The notes under the pieces were generated by a model that saw only the letters and a list, made by a program, of their open reading frames with translations, was not told the DNA's origin and did no database searches. From positions 1 through 7,633 of the forward strand of contig JAAENB010001095.1 in the NCBI GenBank assembly GCA_024224995.1: DNA of 7,633 nucleotides, in the 5' to 3' direction. Positions 5,332 through 7,633 of the stretch are shown piece after piece. Both the position numbers and the translations under genes were made by a program. The DNA is from a bacterium. Lineage in GTDB: Bacteria > Spirochaetota > UBA4802 > UBA5550. Positions within the stretch are counted from its first letter, which is position 1; each line of letters begins with the position of its first letter.

Positions 5332-6191
5332 TCTCTAGATTAATAACAAACAATCCAGTTAACCTGAATGATAGCAATTATAAGGGTAGAATTAAAGAAG
5401 TAATTGATTGTCATTTTGATATTAATAGTAAATCAGAAAAAATTTTATCCCGTACCATCTTTATTAAATTTGACCGTGAAGGTCGAGAGATCAATAGAAA
5501 AGAAGCCAATCCGGATGGTTCTCTATTTAATACTACATTCACGTATCATAAAAACAGGAAAATTGAAGGTGTCACTTTTGATGAAAACAATAAATTTATT
5601 GATGGTTTGATCATTGGCACGAACCCGGATGGAAAAGCTTTTAAAGCCGGTTTTACAGACCTGGAAAGAAAAGATGAAAGTGAGAAATTTCTGGATAGTA
5701 AAATTTCCGGTTCGGCCGCGAATGATGCTGATGATTTCGAAAGCCTGGTAAAAAAATATATGCCTGATTTCTCCGATAGTACTTGCGACTTTGTAGACCG
5801 CTCATATGATGACTCGGGTAAAATTATTGAAGAAGTTGAACATATTAAAATTGATAACTCCATTGAAATATTTAAAAAAAATTATACCTATGACCCTGGC
5901 GGGAATAAGATTGAAGAAATTATCTATTATGGAGAAGATCCCAGGTTGCTCAGGAAATATACGTACAAATATGATTCTTCCGCTAATGTCACTGAAGCTA
6001 TTGTGTATAAATCGGAATATCAAATTTTAATTGAAAGTGTCAATAAGCATAAATTCGATTCTCTTTTGTCAAAGAACTGGAAGCAAGATGAAAAGATAGC
6101 AGAAATGACGCTTAAACCCTTTGATGAATTAGCGCGAAACTTAATTGTTTCTAGCTATATTGAAACTGAGTATGCTTATTATGATGATTAA
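5328..6191 (+). CDS. YD-repeat-like protein, function unknown
   Basis: This 287-residue protein has no signal peptide or membrane helix. It contains several units of the form (F/Y)D-x-x-G-x-x-I: FDREGREI (48-55), YDDSGKII (160-167), YDPGGNKI (188-195) and a weaker YDSSANVT (215-222). This fits the YD/RHS repeat pattern, which forms beta-strands. The N-terminal half has further strand-turn elements such as NPDGSLFN. It is far too short for an Rhs toxin and has no recognisable RHS core or toxin tip. AGGAGG (5312-5317) lies ten bases before the ATG, slightly long. No other Met occurs before residue 145, and an in-frame TGA at 5307 limits any extension. The gene looks more A+T-rich than the PLP enzyme gene. 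It may be horizontally acquired. It converges on the receiver-like gene with only 15 bases between them. Confidence 0.75.
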   Translation: MFSRLITNNPVNLNDSNYKGRIKEVIDCHFDINSKSEKILSRTIFIKFDREGREINRKEANPDGSLFNTTFTYHKNRKIEGVTFDENNKFIDGLIIGTNPDGKAFKAGFTDLERKDESEKFLDSKISGSAANDADDFESLVKKYMPDFSDSTCDFVDRSYDDSGKIIEEVEHIKIDNSIEIFKKNYTYDPGGNKIEEIIYYGEDPRLLRKYTYKYDSSANVTEAIVYKSEYQILIESVNKHKFDSLLSKNWKQDEKIAEMTLKPFDELARNLIVSSYIETEYAYYDD

Positions 6192-6206
6192 TCCTGATTA
6201 TATATG

Positions 6207-6533
6207 TTAAACTCTTTTCAGAGTGGCAATCGTGAATGCTCTGGATATGAAATGGTCAAATCTTCCATATGTCTGCTGAGGTACGGCTATGGTAGTTACT
6301 GCTAAAACCAGGATGTTTGGCCGTAACTTTTTTATATCCTTGACTATTGCCTCATAGTTTTTTTCGGACGATCCTATGGATATTAAAACCAGGTCGTATA
6401 CATCTTCTTTAAAATTTCGTAGTGCCTCAATGCTGTTTCTTACGCAATCGCACTCATATCCATTTACGCACAGCATCGTGCGTATTGGCCCCTGGTTAGC
6501 GATGTTATTTTCTATTACCAGTGTTTTTTTCAT
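6207..6533 (-). CDS. Degenerate receiver-domain (pseudo-response-regulator) protein
   Basis: This 108-residue protein consists of a single receiver-like domain. MKKTLVIENN matches the first strand and acidic corner of a response regulator, but has Glu8-Asn9 where a pair of acidic residues is usual. YDLVLISIG (46-54) aligns with YDLVLLDIxMP, placing Ser52 at the phospho-acceptor aspartate. The switch Thr is present (VTT, 79-81), while FISRAF (95-100) replaces the usual Lys-Pro with Arg98-Ala. It therefore should not be phosphorylated in the normal way and may act as a constitutive or protein-binding module. There is no output domain, and the end is a little short of a full receiver (about 115-120 residues). 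AGGGG lies about nine bases upstream of the ATG. No histidine kinase gene adjoins it. A short stem ACTCT-TTTC-AGAGT overlaps its last codons (6211-6224). Confidence 0.8.
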   Translation of the reverse strand: MKKTLVIENNIANQGPIRTMLCVNGYECDCVRNSIEALRNFKEDVYDLVLISIGSSEKNYEAIVKDIKKLRPNILVLAVTTIAVPQQTYGRFDHFISRAFTIATLKRV

Positions 6534-6699
6534 ATTGAGCCCCTATAAATCAGCCTCTGTATATTGTATAATATATAGAAGAAAAATATTTCTGAAAATA
6601 GAGCATAATACTAAAATATGTAGTCATTTCATTTAAGTCTGATTAATGGTTTACAGTATTGTGTCACCTGTTTCAGAAAAGAGGAAGTTCCATATATTG

Positions 6700-7386
6700 T
6701 TACCTTCCCCCCCCGGAGCCAAAAGATACTAAGGCCAATGGCTCTACGTTCCCGGGTATCTTTAGTTTCTTTTTTAATTGTGCGCCGCTAAAATATACCT
6801 GCGTAAGCATTTGTACTTTATGCGCTGTTCCTATGATCCGCATATTCTGGGCCGCGGAACCGGCAGTTAACAATGCTGCATCTCGAGTTGTATTGGTTTT
6901 ACCGCCCGACAATTTGCCATAGTCCGCGCAAAGAATTATCACTCCCGCGGCGTTTGATGCGGCAGTGCCGCTGCGGGAGATGAGGTTTCCCTTTGTAAGT
7001 AACCTGAGTTGATGCTTCCCCGGTATATATTCATAGGCTCCTGTTTTTATGAGCAGGTATACCCGCAGGTATGGAGACTCCCAGCCAAAAGGTATTGAGT
7101 ACCTGTTTTGAGATGTTGCCCCGGAGAGCGCGTCAAAACCATGAGCAGTTTTGCTGCCTTGCTTATGGATGATGCCGTTTCCCGCCCAGAGAATAGCCCC
7201 AATAGTTTCAAGGGAAACCGTTTGAGAAGCAAAACTCCTTGAAGACGCCCGCTGTTCAATGGCTTGCATTATATCCATGCCGGCATTTGTACTAAGCTCC
7301 GGCAGTATAATATCTTTTGCCATGGCACAGACCGCGAAAGATAGCGTAATAAGAAGGATAATAGCGATAGCGGTGAGTTTTTTCAT
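6700..7386 (-). CDS. Exported nitroreductase / SagB-type oxidoreductase-like protein
   Basis: The product is 228 residues. MKKLTAIAIILLITLSFAVC and the following AMA form a signal peptide with likely cleavage after Ala23, so it should act in the periplasm. The mature part is a nitroreductase-like FMN fold: an N-terminal QRASSRSFASQTVSLETI (45-62) with the arginines expected near the FMN phosphate, SGATSQNRYSIP (88-99) matching the substrate/flavin loop, AGVIILCADY (147-156), AGSAAQNM (175-182) and a final EPLALVSFGS (215-224). Relatives include the SagB dehydrogenases and stand-alone secreted nitroreductases. No SagD/YcaO partner is nearby, so azoline oxidation is not supported. The start at 7386 is chosen over an in-frame ATG at 7461 because AGGAGG (7391-7396) lies four bases before it and the signal peptide begins there. 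The C-terminus is encoded by a run of eight G. Confidence 0.85.
   Translation of the reverse strand: MKKLTAIAIILLITLSFAVCAMAKDIILPELSTNAGMDIMQAIEQRASSRSFASQTVSLETIGAILWAGNGIIHKQGSKTAHGFDALSGATSQNRYSIPFGWESPYLRVYLLIKTGAYEYIPGKHQLRLLTKGNLISRSGTAASNAAGVIILCADYGKLSGGKTNTTRDAALLTAGSAAQNMRIIGTAHKVQMLTQVYFSGAQLKKKLKIPGNVEPLALVSFGSGGGR
6707..6714. repeat. Run of eight C (G on the coding strand) at a gene's 3' end
   Basis: Eight consecutive C encode the GGG near the C-terminus of the nitroreductase-like protein, four codons before its stop. Loss of one base would extend the protein by about 18 residues and gain of one by about 25, so the tract could alter the C-terminus if it slips. Confidence 0.8.
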
Positions 7387-7506
7387 ACAGCCTCCTCTAA
7401 TTATTCTTAACGGGAAAGTCAATATTTTTTTAATAAGCGGTATTGTACTTTTTATAATCAATAGTCTTATATATTTTTTAAAAAGAGGTTTTAATGCTAA
7501 ACAAAA

Positions 7507-7531
7507 AAAAACCGGAATAAATCCGGTTTTT
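7507..7531 (-). terminator. Strong intrinsic terminator, probably bidirectional
   Basis: AAAAACCGGA (7507-7516) and TCCGGTTTTT (7522-7531) form a perfect 10-bp stem with a 5-base loop. On the minus strand the G+C core is followed by nine T, so it should stop the gene ending at 7566. On the plus strand the tail is TTTTTCTTT, so it may work both ways. It also insulates the nitroreductase gene from read-through. Confidence 0.85.
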
Positions 7532-7538
7532 CTTTGAA

Positions 7539-7552
7539 GATACTTGATACTT
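7539..7552. repeat. Tandem heptamer pair
   Basis: GATACTT occurs twice in direct tandem (7539-7545 and 7546-7552), between the terminator and the stop codon of the partial gene. It is the third site in the window where a 7-base unit is repeated next to a gene 3' end. Confidence 0.6.
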
Positions 7553-7565
7553 GTTATAGAAAATA

Positions 7566-7633
7566 TTATTCAGCAACACAACCGGCGGCAATATCGCCTC
7601 CGTGAGTGTCGAAAAGCGCGTCATCCAAATAAA
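7566..7633 (-). CDS. C-terminal end of an unrecognised protein (partial)
   Basis: The minus-strand frame entering from the right edge gives 21 residues ending LFDTHGGDIAAGCVAE and a TAA. It is followed 35 bases on by a strong terminator, as expected of a real gene end. It is also more G+C-rich than the bases after the stop. I do not recognise the family from this tail. The start lies outside the window. Confidence 0.6.
   Translation of the reverse strand, partial: YLDDALFDTHGGDIAAGCVAE

Noticed and set aside
7387..7461. N-terminal extension of the nitroreductase-like protein to an ATG at 7461
   Set aside because: It lacks a ribosome site and would bury the signal peptide, while AGGAGG directly precedes the ATG at 7386.
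1..7633. CRISPR arrays, tRNA or rRNA genes, complete insertion sequences and prophage genes
   Set aside because: None was seen. There are no regularly spaced longer repeats, no cloverleaf-like or ribosomal sequence, and only a transposase tail at the left edge.

Overview
The window reads as chromosomal DNA of a Gram-negative-type (diderm), fairly A+T-rich bacterium rich in signalling genes. Supporting this are a lipoprotein-type murein endopeptidase, an exported nitroreductase-like protein, a membrane-bound class III adenylyl cyclase, a receiver-like protein and the remnant of a SpoIIE-type phosphatase. That mix is common in spirochaetes and in several uncultured environmental phyla. The sequence alone does not fix the taxon, so this is a weak inference. 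There are no rRNA or tRNA genes, no CRISPR array and no intact mobile element.

Layout. The window opens (2-145, +) with the last 47 codons of what looks like a REP-associated tyrosine transposase. A LAS-type metallopeptidase lipoprotein follows (368-979, -). It is divergent from a HAMP-adenylyl cyclase (1161-2819, +), and the gap between them holds a near-perfect 39-bp palindrome. The cyclase converges on a PLP-dependent ACC deaminase/D-cysteine desulfhydrase-family gene (2954-4048, -). Just upstream of that gene, on the same strand, is a 48-residue membrane microprotein with a strong Shine-Dalgarno (4092-4238). Next is an unrecognised, very acidic cytosolic protein (4441-5142, +), then the C-terminal relic of a phosphatase on the other strand (5176-5331), then a small YD-repeat-like protein (5328-6191, +). 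This converges on a degenerate receiver-domain protein lacking the phospho-acceptor aspartate (6207-6533, -). The right end carries an exported nitroreductase/SagB-like protein (6700-7386, -), a strong intrinsic terminator (7507-7531) and the last 21 codons of another minus-strand gene (7566-7633).

How they fit together. The genes do not form one pathway. Most are single transcription units facing alternately, and the only plausible operon is the microprotein plus the PLP enzyme. The transposase end, the phosphatase relic and short tandem heptamers near gene 3' ends suggest a rearranged accessory stretch. I see no convincing new multi-gene system. The items most worth following are the palindrome that shares a 15-mer with the far end of the neighbouring gene, the microprotein, the phosphatase relic whose antisense supplies the next gene's ribosome site, the pseudo-receiver, and the heptamer repeats.
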